NCBI GenBank assembly: GCA_033060915.1
Contig: CM065378.1
Location: 9,355,001 to 9,419,000 of the forward strand
Source: Euryodendron excelsum
Taxonomy: Eukaryota; Streptophyta; Magnoliopsida; Ericales; Pentaphylacaceae
DNA length: 64,000 nt
Direction of reading: 5' to 3'
This document shows positions 36,898 through 48,259 of the stretch, piece by piece. The first letter of the stretch is position 1. Each line of letters begins with the position of its first letter. A program made the translations under genes and the position numbers. The notes under the pieces are model-generated. The model was given only the letters and a program-made list of their open reading frames with translations. It was not told the origin of the DNA and searched no databases.

Positions 36898-39186
36898 GAA
36901 TGAAATCTACCAAAGTATTAATAGCTTCCAAGATGAACGATGGAAATATATGTCCAGTACATAGTGCAACAACCTATACAATACTTCAAGAGAAAAAAAA
37001 AATTTGTCAGCTTAACGTTAGCCAAAAATAACGTTAAGATAATATCTGGCACTACAAAATTAATTGAAAGTTCTAAAAGAGCCATTGTATTGTTTCCAAA
37101 AAAAACAAAACTCTATATTGATGATACAATGTATTGAACTAGAGCTATAAGGAATTTACTCAGTTTTAAAGATATACGTAGTAATGGATATCATATAAAG
37201 ACAATAAATGAAGATAATAAATAATATCTTTACATTACTTCTATTGTTTCATACCAGAAACATATATTAGAAAAACTTGCTACTTTCTCTTCCGAATTAT
37301 ATTATACAACTATAAGAATTATGGGATAGTCTGAAGTGATGCACCAGAAGTATTTTGACCCAAAATTTTTTATACTTTGGCATGATTGTCTTGGTCATCC
37401 GAAATCAACGATAATGTGTCGAATAATTGAGAACTCTCATGGGCATCCGCTAAAGAATCAAAAGATTCTTTTGTCAAGTGATTATACATGTCCTGCTTGT
37501 TCACAAGGCAAATTAATTGTGAGACCATCCCCTTCAAAAGTAGTAGTTGAGTCCCCAACATTTTTATATAGAATTCAGAGGGATATATGTGAACCGATAC
37601 ACCCACCATGTAGACCATTTCGTTATTTTATGATTTTAATAGATGCATCCACTCGATGGTCACATATTTATTTACTTTCTACTCGTAACATTGCATTTCT
37701 AGACTTCTTGCTTAAATCATTAGATTAGTAGCAAAGTTTTCAAATTACCCAATTAAGTCAGTACGACTGAATAATGCTGGTGAGTTTACATCTCAAACTT
37801 TGAATGATTATTGTATGTCTATAGGGATTGATGTTGAACATCCTATTGCACATACACACACACAAAATGGTCTTGCTGAATCTTTTATTAAACGTCTTCA
37901 GCTGATAGGTTAACAGTTACTTATGAGAATAAAATTACCTATCTCTACTTGGGGACATGCCATATTGCATGCTGCATCATTAGTTTGTGTCTGACCACTG
38001 CTTACCATAAATATTCACTATTAAAGCTTGTTTTTTGTCAACAACCAACTATTTTACATCTAAGGGTTTTGGGTTGTGTTGTAGATGTACTAATTACGCC
38101 ACTAGAACGTACTAAGATGGGTTCCTAACGTCGACTTAGGATTTATATTGTTTTTTATTCTCCATCTATTATTAGATATCTTAAACTTTTAATAGGGGAT
38201 GTATTCACTACACATTTTGCAGATTGTCATTTTGATGAGACACTTTTTCTACCATTAGGGAGAAATAAGATACAACTAGAAAAGCAGTATGAGATCACTT
38301 GAAATACTTCTGCAGTATCTCATCTTAATCCTCGAATAAATCAATATAAATCAGAAGTTCACAAGATTATTTATTTACATTGCAAATCAATTACCTAATA
38401 TATTTATTGACACAAAGAAGATAACAAAATCATATATACCAGCTGCTAATACTCCAGCACGTATTGATATCCTTGTAGGATAATCTGCTAAGATAGCAGC
38501 AAATGAATCTAAAGCACTCATGAAGCGTGGGAGACCTGATGATGCAAAAAACATAGTTCCTAGAAAGAGAAAGACACAAATACATAAGCAAGTCAGTATT
38601 TCTGAAGAAATCACAATATCTAAACCTCCAAAGGAAAGAACTCCTGTAAAAGAATTCTCGGAAAAGGAACCTCCTAAAAAGATATCCCTTACAGAGGAAA
38701 GTAATGAGATCTCAATATGTTATGTGAATACAGGAGAAAGATGAAATATAAATAAAATTGTTGTTGACAACATATTTTCATTTAAAGTGGCTCTCACAAT
38801 TACAAGAAGTAATGAAAAGAATGAATCACAGACAGTTAACGAATGTCAACGTAGAAATGATTGACCAAAATGGAAAGAAGTTATTGAGACAGAATTAAAT
38901 TCATTAACACAACGCAAAGTATTTGGACCCATATTCCAAACACCAGAAAATGTAAAACCGGTTGAATATAAATGGGTATTCATGCGAAAATGAAATCGTG
39001 AGATATAAAGCGCGACTAGTAGCACAAAGTTTCTCGTAGAAACTTGGTATTGATTATGACAAGACATACTCTCCTGTAATTGATGCAATTATGTTCAAAT
39101 TCTTAATTAGTTTGTCAATCTCAGAAGGACTAGATATGGGTTTAATGAACGTCATGACAGCCTACTTATGTGGTAAATTAGATAAT

Positions 39187-39222
<36 letters not shown>

Positions 39223-40446
39223 AAAAATCCTAAAGGATTTAAAATACTTGAAGCAAATATTTCAAAATCTCAAAACTTATATTCTATCAATCTTCAAAGA
39301 TCTTTGTATAGATTAAAACAATCTGGACGTACGTGGTACAATCATCTTAGTGAATATTTATTGAAAAATGAATATGTGAATAATACAATTTGTCCATACG
39401 TTTTTATTAAGAAATCAGAATATGAATTTGCTATTATTGCAGTCTACGTCGATAATTTGAATCTTGTTGGAACTCGTAAAGAACTTATAATAACTACTAG
39501 TTATTTAAAGGAGTTTGAAATGAAAGATCTTAGAAAAACAAAATTTTGTTTTGGATTATAAATTGAGCACTTATCAAATGAAATTCTCATCTATCAATCC
39601 ACATATACAGAAAAGGTTTTAAATCAATTTTATACGGATAAAGCTCATCCATTGAGTTATTCCATGATTGTTCGATTACTAGATGTACAAAAAGATCATT
39701 TTCGCTCTCAAGAAGATGGTGAAGAAATTCTTAATCCTGAAGTACTATACTTCAGTGCTATTAGGGCTCTTATGCATCTTGCAAATTGCATAAAACTCGA
39801 TATTATATTTTCTGTCAATTTATTGACAAGATATAATTCTGCACCAACTCAAAGACATTGAAAAAGGGTGAAGCACATATTCCGTTACCCATGAGGAACA
39901 ATAGATATGAGCTTATTCTATGCAAAGGAACCAGAATCAGAGTTAGTTGGCCATGCAGATGCTAATTATTTTTCTGATCCACATAAAGCACGATCACAAA
40001 CTAGGTATGTATTTACCTATGGTAACACTACTATATCTTGGCGGTATGTGAAATAAACACTAATTGCAACTTCTTCAAATCATTATGAAATAATTACAAT
40101 TCATGAAGCAAGTCGAGAGTGCATTTGGTTGAAATCTATAATCCAATATATTCCAGACAGTTGTAGACTATCCTCGATCAAAGATACCTCAATGATATTA
40201 TATAAAGATAATGCAATATGTATTGCACAAATTAAGAGAGTTTACATTAAAGGTAACAGAGCCAAACATATATCACTAAAGTTCTTTTATGCACATGAAC
40301 TCAAGAAAAACAGTGATATTGATGTCCAGCAGATACGTTCAAGTGACAACTTGGCAAACTTATTTACTGAAGCACTCCTAACTACAACATTTGAGAAATT
40401 GATACACAACATTGGTATGCGTCGTCTTAAAGATTTTTCATTCTGA
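36898..40446 (+). pseudogene. copia pol (protease/integrase/RT/RNase H), broken
   Basis: In order: a degraded protease region (about 36900-37140); the integrase zinc region with LWHDCLGH and CPAC (37375-37515); the integrase core with FMILIDAS and later HTHTQNGLAE (37617-37905); reverse transcriptase with EYKWVF, SLYRLKQSGRTWYNHL and AVYVDNLNLVGT (38860-39560); and RNase H with VGHADANYFSDP and KDNAICIAQIK, ending ...GMRRLKDFSF* (39935-40446). Stops and frameshifts recur. The RT catalytic YVDD is YVDN (39445-39456), removing an essential aspartate. A dinucleotide repeat interrupts the RT at 39186-39224. Confidence 0.92.
39186..39224 (+). repeat. (TA)n(TG)n microsatellite inside the copia RT
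   Basis: TATATA... followed by TGTGTG... encodes YIYIYMCVCVCV in frame between LDN and KNPKGFK, where intact relatives have only a few residues (IYM-type). The repeat seems to have grown from a short TATATG seed in the pol gene. Confidence 0.9.
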
Positions 40447-40645
40447 ACAATTGAAACCATCAACTTCAATTTTATACCAGATGTATGAATTAAGGAGAGT
40501 CGCAGACTGTACTCTTTTTCTTTTACTAACAGTTTTTTTCATAGGGTTTTTCTTGACAAAATTTTAACGAGATAGTTTTAGCACACCAACTTTTCCTTTG
40601 CTAAGATGTCTATGAGGATTCTTATGGAGGTCATTCAAGGGGGAG

Positions 40646-41068
40646 CGTTATGAATGGTGGATGACCGAGGAATGTATACCTAACATTCACTAACCTCAAC
40701 ATGTGATCAACCAAATATATTTGATAGAATAGTCTCATCAGCTGTATATATAAAAGGAATTTCGAATGAAGAAAGAAAAGAGAAAAACAAAAGAGAGAAG
40801 AAGAGAAAAGAGAGAAACAAAAGAGAGAGAAAGAAGAAGATAGAAAATCGAGAAAAAAGTAAAGAGTATAGGTAAAATATTTAAGTTCAAGTTGTATTTT
40901 ATATTTTATTCTATGACATAAATAAATTTTTGGGTGATCAATAAAATCTATATCTAATAGTTCCAGAAGAACTATTTAACAATTAATGGACAGTTCCAGA
41001 AGAACTACTTTTATTATATATTGTATTTGATTATTTTGTTTGCTTAATATTCATTTAATTTTATAACA
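40646..41068 (+). repeat. 3' LTR of the copia element
   Basis: It aligns along its length with the 5' LTR and is slightly longer (423 against 404 bp) because of changes in the GA-rich leader. The first base is C instead of T. Confidence 0.93.
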
Positions 41069-41563
41069 AGTAATAATCATTTGTTATTTCTATTAACATT
41101 ATCACAATTTTTGATATACAATGATGACCTTAATACCCTTGAAGGCATGAAAGATTAATGATATATAAATGTAATATTTATACAAAATTTTCGTAAAAAA
41201 TATCTTATTCATTTGTGGTCCTTCAACTTCATCCAAAAAAACAAAAAACGTCATTTTGGCACATATTTTAAATATACCATTCCCATATTATTCTAACAGT
41301 TTTTTTTATAAAAAATTATATAATAATATTACTTTTAGTCAAAATTCAGATGACACATGAAAAATATATGATAAAAAAAATCACGAGAAGTAAACACGCA
41401 ACAAAGACCTCTGATTTTCTTTCTTCACATTAGCCGTTTGTAAGTATAAAAACAAGTCCAAACGTCCAATTTGAAATAGACAAACAAATTCACATGTTGC
41501 CCTTGCTTAATAACAATTAATCCATCATTGTAATTTAAAAATAAAGATAAATCCAAGTGTGAG
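41069..41563. other. Intergenic DNA between copia element and protease 3' end
   Basis: A/T-rich, no feature seen beyond the 5-bp target-duplication copy at its left edge. It should contain the 3' UTR of the minus-strand protease gene. Confidence 0.5.
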
Positions 41564-42940
41564 TCATGCGGTGGCGCAACCGTGTCGAGAAAAACCAAGT
41601 TGTGACCGGTCCTTATCGAACTCGAACAAGAACCCTTGTTGCATCAAGTTGCCAATGACCGAGAACCCTGACTGTAAGCTAACGGGTTGTAACGCCAAGC
41701 ACTTAACGCCGTCGGCGGTGTTAATGAAGTAGTTCCGTGGAGGCGGAGAGAACACCGAGTCACCAACAAGTTTGAAACTCAACCGGGGTAGACTCGGTCT
41801 GGACACGACTGACAGATTGACACAAAGATCAAAGCCAACAGTCGGCTTGACTGGCTCCGGCAACTTAACGCGCTGTTTAAACGCCGCTAGTATCTTACGA
41901 TAAGCCGGGTCAGCTATAAAGGTCAGGGTCGTGCCCGAGTCCACGACAGTCCCTCCATTACCCAACTCGTCGATAGCCCAAACTGAAGGGCTTACTGGTA
42001 ATTTAATACCGCCAACGGAGACACTTTGGATCCCAATATAGTAAAATGTTGGAAATAGAGGGTTGACTACTAACGGAGTGTATGTCATTCTTGATTTTCC
42101 AGAGACGACGCCGTGTTGGGGGCCACCGATCAAGAGATAGCTCGTCGGAGGCGGAGAGAGAGTGTAGTCCCTGAGACAGTACGAGAACTTGTTGCCAAAC
42201 CGGCGGCCCAGTTGAGAGGACAACGAGATGGGCCCAAGGCCTAGGCCCATGACTCCATGGGCCCCGTTGAAGCTCGAGCCTGAAAGGCTCGGCCCGGAGA
42301 CCCGAAACGCACAGCCGAACGCGAACCGTTTGTACTTCACTACCCCGCCGGAGCTGGTGTTAAACATCGTCGTTTCGCTGGAGAAGAAGCCACTAGTCTC
42401 AGACCCATCGGAGTAGGAATAATCGTAGCGACAAGGGCTGTGGAGGCGCGTGTGGTTGCATGGCACGTGTTTCGGCTGGGGGACGAGTTGACACGCAGAG
42501 TGGAAACAGTGGTATGGCGAGAATGAGGCCGAGTGGCGAGCCAAGAAGGCTGACCCGGCCGAGTGGCCGGAGCAGTTGCGGCAGGCGGAGCACGTGACCC
42601 AGACGAGGTCGCTGCCGGTGTCCGCCACGAGGAGGAGGCGCTGGGGTGGGGTACCGATGCTGAGATCGACGAAGTACTGGCCGGAGCCCGTGGATGCGCC
42701 GGAGGTTATGGGGAGAGTCGGGGTTCTGCGGCGGCGGTGCAGGGCGGAGAGGCGGTGGGCATCGGAGGAGAGAACCTCGGATGGGGATGAAAATGGGAAT
42801 GGGTTTCTGTGTAGCAGTCGAAGCTTGAGGTACTCGGTAGTGATGGATTGGGCGTTGCAGAGATCAGGGAAGAATGCGAAGAGAAGAGAGAGGAGGGAGA
42901 GGAGAGAGAGTGGCTGAGAGAGAGGGGACAGTACCACCAT
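41564..42940 (-). CDS. Secreted aspartyl protease, nepenthesin-like (A1B), intronless, 458 aa
   Basis: A single uninterrupted frame encodes a pepsin-type plant protease. Residues 1-30 form a signal peptide (hydrophobic Leu/Ser run ending CNAQ). A propeptide runs to about 80. The mature enzyme has the first catalytic motif ADTGSD (Asp107) and the second VDSGTT (Asp334). A Cys-rich insert between about 117 and 170 is typical of the A1B/nepenthesin group. The flap-region motif YSYSDGSETSGF (175-186) and the C-terminal VIGNLMQQGFLFEFD block are present. Length and layout fit the family, so the gene looks functional. It should be secreted to the apoplast or vacuole and cleave proteins at low pH; the substrate is unknown. 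The leader just upstream has a GA run (about 42999-43015). From memory its Arabidopsis match is AT3G25700, next to TMO5. GC content is well above the surrounding DNA, as is common for intronless plant genes. Confidence 0.95.
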   Translation of the reverse strand: MVVLSPLSQPLSLLSLLSLLFAFFPDLCNAQSITTEYLKLRLLHRNPFPFSSPSEVLSSDAHRLSALHRRRRTPTLPITSGASTGSGQYFVDLSIGTPPQRLLLVADTGSDLVWVTCSACRNCSGHSAGSAFLARHSASFSPYHCFHSACQLVPQPKHVPCNHTRLHSPCRYDYSYSDGSETSGFFSSETTMFNTSSGGVVKYKRFAFGCAFRVSGPSLSGSSFNGAHGVMGLGLGPISLSSQLGRRFGNKFSYCLRDYTLSPPPTSYLLIGGPQHGVVSGKSRMTYTPLVVNPLFPTFYYIGIQSVSVGGIKLPVSPSVWAIDELGNGGTVVDSGTTLTFIADPAYRKILAAFKQRVKLPEPVKPTVGFDLCVNLSVVSRPSLPRLSFKLVGDSVFSPPPRNYFINTADGVKCLALQPVSLQSGFSVIGNLMQQGFLFEFDKDRSQLGFSRHGCATA

Positions 42941-43526
42941 TGTGTTGTTGGGAAAAGAAAGGGAAGGGTGACAGAGTTAGGTACTGAGGCGTGAAGATGG
43001 AGAGAGAGAGAGAGATAGAGACGCGTTTTGGCCGGAAAGGACGGACTATATACGTATGTCTTGTTTGGTTATTGAGATTTGAACGTATAGTATACACAAC
43101 ATATATAGGTATGTTTTCTACTTATGGCCTAGTGAGTGCCTGTGTGTATATATATGTAATATATATTACATATATGTATCCGTGTATATGATATGGTATG
43201 CGAATGGGAAGATGAAAAAAGTGAGAATCGAGGAAGTTACCGATTTGCGCTTTTGGTCGGAATATTGGATGTGCGTGGGAGTAGAGTAGAGAGTGGTTGG
43301 ATGTAGCAGTTAGCCTTAGAATCCAATGATATACGACAGTGACAATTTGTGACTGAAAGAAAGAACATCCTTCGTTAGTTCTAAATTTCTCCAGCTGGCA
43401 TTTTCCCTATGTTCAAAATTCAAATTCTGACAGTCTTTAGTTTGACTTTTAATACTTGGTAAATAAATATAACAAAGAAGAGAGTTATTGGAAAAAAATT
43501 TGTTTCATAGTTGCTCAATAATTTGA

Positions 43527-43657
43527 TTAGAGGAGCAAAATTAATTAAGTAGTAATAGCACCTCCACTTGTAGCATGATACCATGAGTTCGACTTTCCCA
43601 TCCCTTCCCCTTTCCACCCCAATGCCTTGCTCTCTAATGAATCCAAAAAATAATAAT
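43527..43657 (+). mobile_element. Probable SINE, same type as 20248-20363
   Basis: An A-box-like TTAAGTAGTAATAGC and a B box ACCATGAGTTCGACT are followed by pyrimidine-rich sequence and a tail CCAAAAAATAATAATAAT. AATAATTTGA flanks it at 43517-43526 and 43658-43667, though the right copy overlaps the tail. Similar to the well-defined SINE at 20248 in box order and spacing. Confidence 0.55.
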
Positions 43658-43669
43658 AATAATTTGACC

Positions 43670-44580
43670 ATATTGCAATTTATTATATAATCAAGTATTA
43701 AGATATTCATTATGATGTATAACTGTAAGTCGGGTTAGTTAAGTAGAGAGCTATTACATTGATTTGCTTCAGCAAGAGTTAAGTATGCATCTTTACGGAC
43801 AAAAATTTCTTACAAACTGGGCAACAAGAATGTGCGTAGTTATATAGTGATATGTTTTTAAAACACGACCCACTTGATAATGTCACCTACTCGGGATGGT
43901 AGGAACTCTTGTAATCTGTACTACAAGAAATTCTTATCCTATCTTTAATCATGTGTATATTTACAGTCTGGTATCTCAAACACGAGTGATGAAATGTTAA
44001 TACCATCAATCTAATTTTTTGGGGTAAAGGATTCATATTTGTTCATCCTAATGGGAAAACGAGAAAAGTTCGAAACATTCTAAACTTTGTGGTGGGGGGC
44101 TTAGAAGTCCAATAAAACTTTGATTATGGATTGCTCCGAATAGCATATGAGGATACAAATCCATTAAAGATAGCTCAAAGGACCAAGCCCCATGATACCC
44201 ACACACAAAGAATTGAACCTTAGGAATTTAGTGGGCTTCAATATACAGACAATATGAACCCAACTGGCACATTTTGCGATAATGGGTCGGTTTTTACGTT
44301 TCATGCAGAAATAATGTGAGAAATGAAATTATATGTAGTATTTTTCTCTATGTGAGTCTAGTGCACTATGATCATTTTTTTAATGGGAAAAGGCTTTCCT
44401 GTATTATGGCAGCAAGAGTTCTTACTGCTCCATATAGGAGGCAACATATAAAATGGTCACATATTAAAATTCATATGTGATGTTAATTCTTCAAATACTT
44501 TAATACTTTCAACGATATTGGCCATTGTGTGAGATCATTATGTCTCTCTCTCTCTCTGTGTGAGACTCGGGTGGCTACAC
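43670..44580. other. Intergenic DNA, nothing recognised
   Basis: No coding exon, RNA gene or defined repeat seen, apart from a short CT run at about 44541-44556. Confidence 0.4.
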
Positions 44581-44589
44581 GTGGGTGGA

Positions 44590-45012
44590 GATGAGATCTT
44601 GATAAGCTATGTCAGTGGCAGGTTGACTCAAATAATTTGTGCTGTGGTCCCACATCGTCTGGAGAAGGAGAGGAGAAGTACTATACTTGTAGACACTTGT
44701 ATCTCCTTGGTACAACACGTTTTAAAATTGTGCGGGTCAAGACCCAAAGTGAACAATATTATACCATGTGAATTTTGGATCATGATAGAATGGTACCAAC
44801 CCAATGCGAGGACAAGATTCTAGCTGACTACAACAGTGGCAGACTGACTTCAAAAATTTGTGCTACGATTTCATATCGCCTGGAGAATGAGAGAGAAAGT
44901 GCTATATTTGTAGGCACTTGTATCACTTTAGTACAACATATTTTAAAATTGTGCAAATCAAGACCCAAAGCGAATAATGTTATAGCATGTGGATCTTAAG
45001 TTGTGACACACG
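44590..45012 (+). repeat. 221-bp tandem duplication of an LTR-like sequence
   Basis: Unit 1 (about 44590-44810) and unit 2 (about 44811-45012) share AGTGGCAG, TTTGTGCT, CATATCG or CACATCG, GGCACTTGTATC, TTTTAAAATTGTGC, TCAAGACCCAAAG and ATGTG blocks in order. The string CCCACATCG plus ...GACCCAAAGTGAACAATAT resembles a widespread plant short-LTR/TRIM-type repeat, by recall. CT runs flank the pair on both sides. Confidence 0.75.
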
Positions 45013-45410
45013 CTCACTCTCTCTCTCTCTCTCTCTCTGTCATGGAGAAGTTCAAAAATTCTTAAAAGAATTTTGGTAACATTAACTGATAACCTATCCA
45101 ACAAACATAACTGATGCTAGAGGCCCTCTTCTTATAATAGGTATAGCTCAATGACTAACATAGAATATTGAAGGAGCAAGTTTAGTAGCTTTTTTCTTTT
45201 TACAACCACAACTTTGTGACACCCAATCTAGGTTTTAACTTCAAATTGTACATATGATTTGTCTAGATGTTTAGTTTGTTAACCCATGAATGGTGGGAAT
45301 GGGAGACCTACCCTTTGACTGTCACTCGCATCAAGCTCTATAGTCAAAATGCCTGGCCAGTTACTGTTTAGTAAACCGGATTTTAAGAAGAAAATACATG
45401 TGTGATCGAT

Positions 45411-45675
45411 CGCTACCCGTTTGGTAATGTTGTTAATTTTTATTTTTTATTGTATATTTTTATTGTGTATTTTTTGTAATTTGATGATGGATATTTATAT
45501 GTTATGTTATACTAATAATACTAAACCAATATTTTGATAAGAGATAACACACTTATTTTAGCGTTTCTAATTTTTTTTTTGAATTTTGTAAAATACAAAA
45601 AACAAAATTTAAACAAATAAGGTTTTTTTATTTTTTTAAAAAAAATAATAATAATAGACGTTACCAAACGAGGCC
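45411..45675. mobile_element. Small MITE with GTTTGGTAA inverted ends
   Basis: The left end CGCTACCCGTTTGGTAATGTT and the inverse of the right end (GCCTCGTTTGGTAACGTC) match imperfectly. The interior is A/T-rich and non-coding. Target duplication not clear. Confidence 0.5.
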
Positions 45676-46452
45676 TTCAACTTGACTACTAGATAGTTCT
45701 CCTTAAAATACAACCATGTTTTGTTTTTTTTTTCAGTGGAGCCTCGTGTCATTATATCCATCAACCATGAATTTTACAAATTTAAATTCAAACTTAGCAT
45801 TCAAAAGACGTTGTACCTTCTTCAGGCAATCCTAGAAACTTTGCATTTTTTTCTTTCTTTTTTTTTCCCCTCGAAGAAAAACAGGAGGAAGGTGGGGATC
45901 CACTAATAAAAACCATCACTTCCTAGTTCCTAGTCATAAAACCCATCACTTCCCAGTTCTTTGTGAGTTGGCCTGAGACCCACTTATTTGTGTTTACGAG
46001 TAAAAAAATGTTGCAAGAAAATATGTTGTGTGCAGTATTTTTTTTATTATAAAACTTAATATCTATGTGTAGATATGAATGTATATGTCATATATATGAA
46101 GAGACAGATATATAGATGGAGATACTAATGCAAAAAGAAACAGTATTATACTAAGCTTGGATCAATGCTTCAACTACTGTTGGAGCTTCCTTTATATATG
46201 TGCGCCTGATCATTCTTTGCTATAATTAGAAAGATGGAAGTTTTACCAAGCGAAGCTAGCTATCAATCCCATAACGTAATAGGTGACGGAAACAGGGATG
46301 TTAATGAAGTAACAGTTACAAAACACAAAGAAGCAGCCAAAGGAAAGGTACTTCTCAGGAGATAGACATTATGAGATCCCCACTTTCGAGGCGACAAAAC
46401 CAGGAAAAGAGAGTTTTTTACACACCAATGTCCACAGAAAAAAGAAAATAGT

Positions 46453-46454
<2 letters not shown>

Positions 46455-46493
<39 letters not shown>
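46455..46493. repeat. (GA)n microsatellite
   Basis: About 19 GA units. No adjacent gene. Confidence 0.95.
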
Positions 46494-46792
46494 CTACCAC
46501 TGAACAATTATCACTGACAGCTTTGTTTGTTTCTTCTTTCAGTGCTGTGGGACTAGTTATTAGGTTTGAAAATTTTTGCTCGGTTGCGTGATGATATTAC
46601 AGTATTAGATGACTTCGGAGGAGGAAAGGAAAAAAAAAGAAAAAATTTTTAAAAAAAATTATTTTTTCGTTTGATTCTACCAAAGTAAGGACGACGACAA
46701 TCAAATTAATCTATTTTTTTTTCTTTTTTTTCTTTTAACTTTTATTTTATTTTCTTAACAAAATAAAATAAAAAAGGCAAAATATATTTTTA

Positions 46793-47246
46793 AGGTAATT
46801 ATAATTTATTTTTTTGTAATTTAAGAAAAAATTAAATTACCTTCTTATAGTTTAAAAGTGAACACATGACTTTCATATGGTTTGAACTTATTTCTAAAAT
46901 AGATGAAAATCGTTAAATTTAACGAAAATTATGTCATAAGAGTATTTTTGTCATTTTATCTCTTTAAGTTAGAATATCAAAAAGTTAATTTTATTTTTTT
47001 ATGTCAAAATAAATAGTTGTCTTTCGAGAGGCTTTTTGTATCATTTTATCAAATTATCTTTTTGATGTTTTATTTTAGAGAGATAAAATAATGAAAATAC
47101 TCTCATGATAAAATTTTTGTTAAATTTAACGATTTCCATCTATTTTATAAACAAATTTAAATTGTAAGGAGATCATGTGTTTACTTTTAAACCAAAAAAA
47201 AATTTAATTTTTATATAAATCACAATAAAATAAAATATAATTACCT
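46793..47246. mobile_element. Diverged relative of the 33405 foldback MITE
   Basis: The ends GGTAATTATAATTTATTT and (inverse) AGGTAATTATATTTTATTTT are inverted repeats. Arms contain the same blocks as 33405-34011: GAACACATGACTTTCAT-like, CGTTAAATTTAACG and ATTTTTGTCATTTTAT. No clear target duplication, so it is older. Confidence 0.65.
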
Positions 47247-47336
47247 CAATAGTTTTTCTTTTCCCCGCCTTTTTTCCCTCACCCAAGTTTTAAACAGGAA
47301 AAATCACTGCAAAAACAGTAACTTCTGATACATTGT

Positions 47337-47915
47337 TAGAGCATCTCCAAAGGCCTCTTCAAACCTAACCCTTTAGCCATTTTACAGAGTTGGAGCTTTT
47401 TTTCCTGCTCCAAGAGGCTCTCTTCTCTGCTAGCTATTTAACATTTTGGCAAATCGGCTAGCTACATATAGCGAGCGTGAGAAGCTCGCTTCTCTTTCTT
47501 TTTACTCCACCAGGTATAGTTCTCTCTCTCTCTCTCCCCTTCCTGCAACTCTCCTCCCTCACCATCCCTCCTTCCCTCGCAGTCACTGTAATCCCCTCTC
47601 TCACCCAACCCAAAAACCCTTCTCTCACTGTCTCTCCCTCCCTCGTCGACCTCACCTCCCCTTCTCTGTAATAGATCTAACCCCCTCCTCTAAAAATATG
47701 GTTTTATAGATTTTTTTTTCTCAATATTTCTCAAAATTAGTATGCAATTTTTCATTTATTTAATCTTTGTTCTTGAAAATTAGTTGGAATAGATTGCTAA
47801 AATAGAGAGTAGGGTTGGAGTAAATTTGTAAAAATGACTCTCCAAAATAGAGAGTTTATTAGTTTAATATATTTTGGCTCTTCAAAATAAAGAACACCCG
47901 CTCTTACCAAAGTTC
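47337..47915. repeat. Repeat beginning TTAGAGCATCTCCAA, with CT-rich core
   Basis: The start TTAGAGCATCTCCAAAGGCC is a phrase found at the ends of many plant MITEs. The right end (GCTCTTACC) is only a weak inverse. The core contains a pyrimidine-rich stretch (47519-47660) with short open frames on both strands that look compositional, not genic. Confidence 0.35.
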
Positions 47916-48089
47916 CATCCCATGAGTCTTCTGATAGTGTTATAAACTACTGAAAAAAATGGGGAATTTACTGCAAAAAAGTGGAAGAAGAATCCAAATA
48001 GGGGCACAAGTAGATCCTAGCTTGTGTATAGCAATAGGATCGCGATCATGCCCACTGTATGACTTGTGTGCTAAAATTAAAATTAAAGA

Positions 48090-48250
48090 GTAATGTTATA
48101 CAAACAAAAAATTTATATAGAATTAATATATTTTAATAAGATTTTTTTACTTTAAAATAAACACTCACTATAATGACTTTTAATTTCAAAACTGTCACTA
48201 TCACATCATTTTGTATATAAATTTTATATGTATTTTTTTGTAAAAATAAC
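48090..48250 (+). repeat. MITE-family copy (inverted relative to 11341 and 27970)
   Basis: It starts GTAATGTTATACAAA and contains CTTTAAAATAAACACTC and TTTCAAAACTGTCACTATCAC, the inverse of the blocks at 27970-28110. The right end (TTTTTTTGTAAAAATAAC) is an imperfect inverse of the left. Non-coding. Confidence 0.55.
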
Positions 48251-48259
48251 TTTTTTCAA

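Larger units (their letters stand above)
34674..41068 (+). mobile_element. Full-length, inactive Ty1/copia LTR retrotransposon
   Basis: The element is 6.4 kb with a 5' LTR (34674-35077), internal gag-pol in copia order (zinc knuckle, integrase, reverse transcriptase, RNase H) and a 3' LTR (40646-41068). Flanking pentamers are GGTAA (34669-34673) and AGTAA (41069-41073), a 5-bp target duplication with one change. A polypurine tract (AAGGGGGAG, 40637-40645) precedes the 3' LTR, and TTATCAG just after the 5' LTR is a likely primer-binding site for an initiator-Met tRNA fragment. The LTRs have diverged to roughly 85% identity by eye, so the insertion is old. The reading frames are broken by many stops and shifts, and the RT catalytic motif is altered. 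Confidence 0.95.

Noticed and set aside
42228..42917. Open frames opposite the aspartyl protease
   Set aside because: They are shadows in the GC-rich coding region of the minus-strand protease, whose catalytic motifs settle the strand.
42991..43191. Plus-strand open frame next to the protease start
   Set aside because: Made of the GA/TA-rich leader of the minus-strand protease gene.
47446..47709. 87-codon plus-strand frame rich in Ser/Pro/Leu
   Set aside because: Encoded by a pyrimidine-rich stretch; the opposite strand is open too, and nothing in it is conserved.
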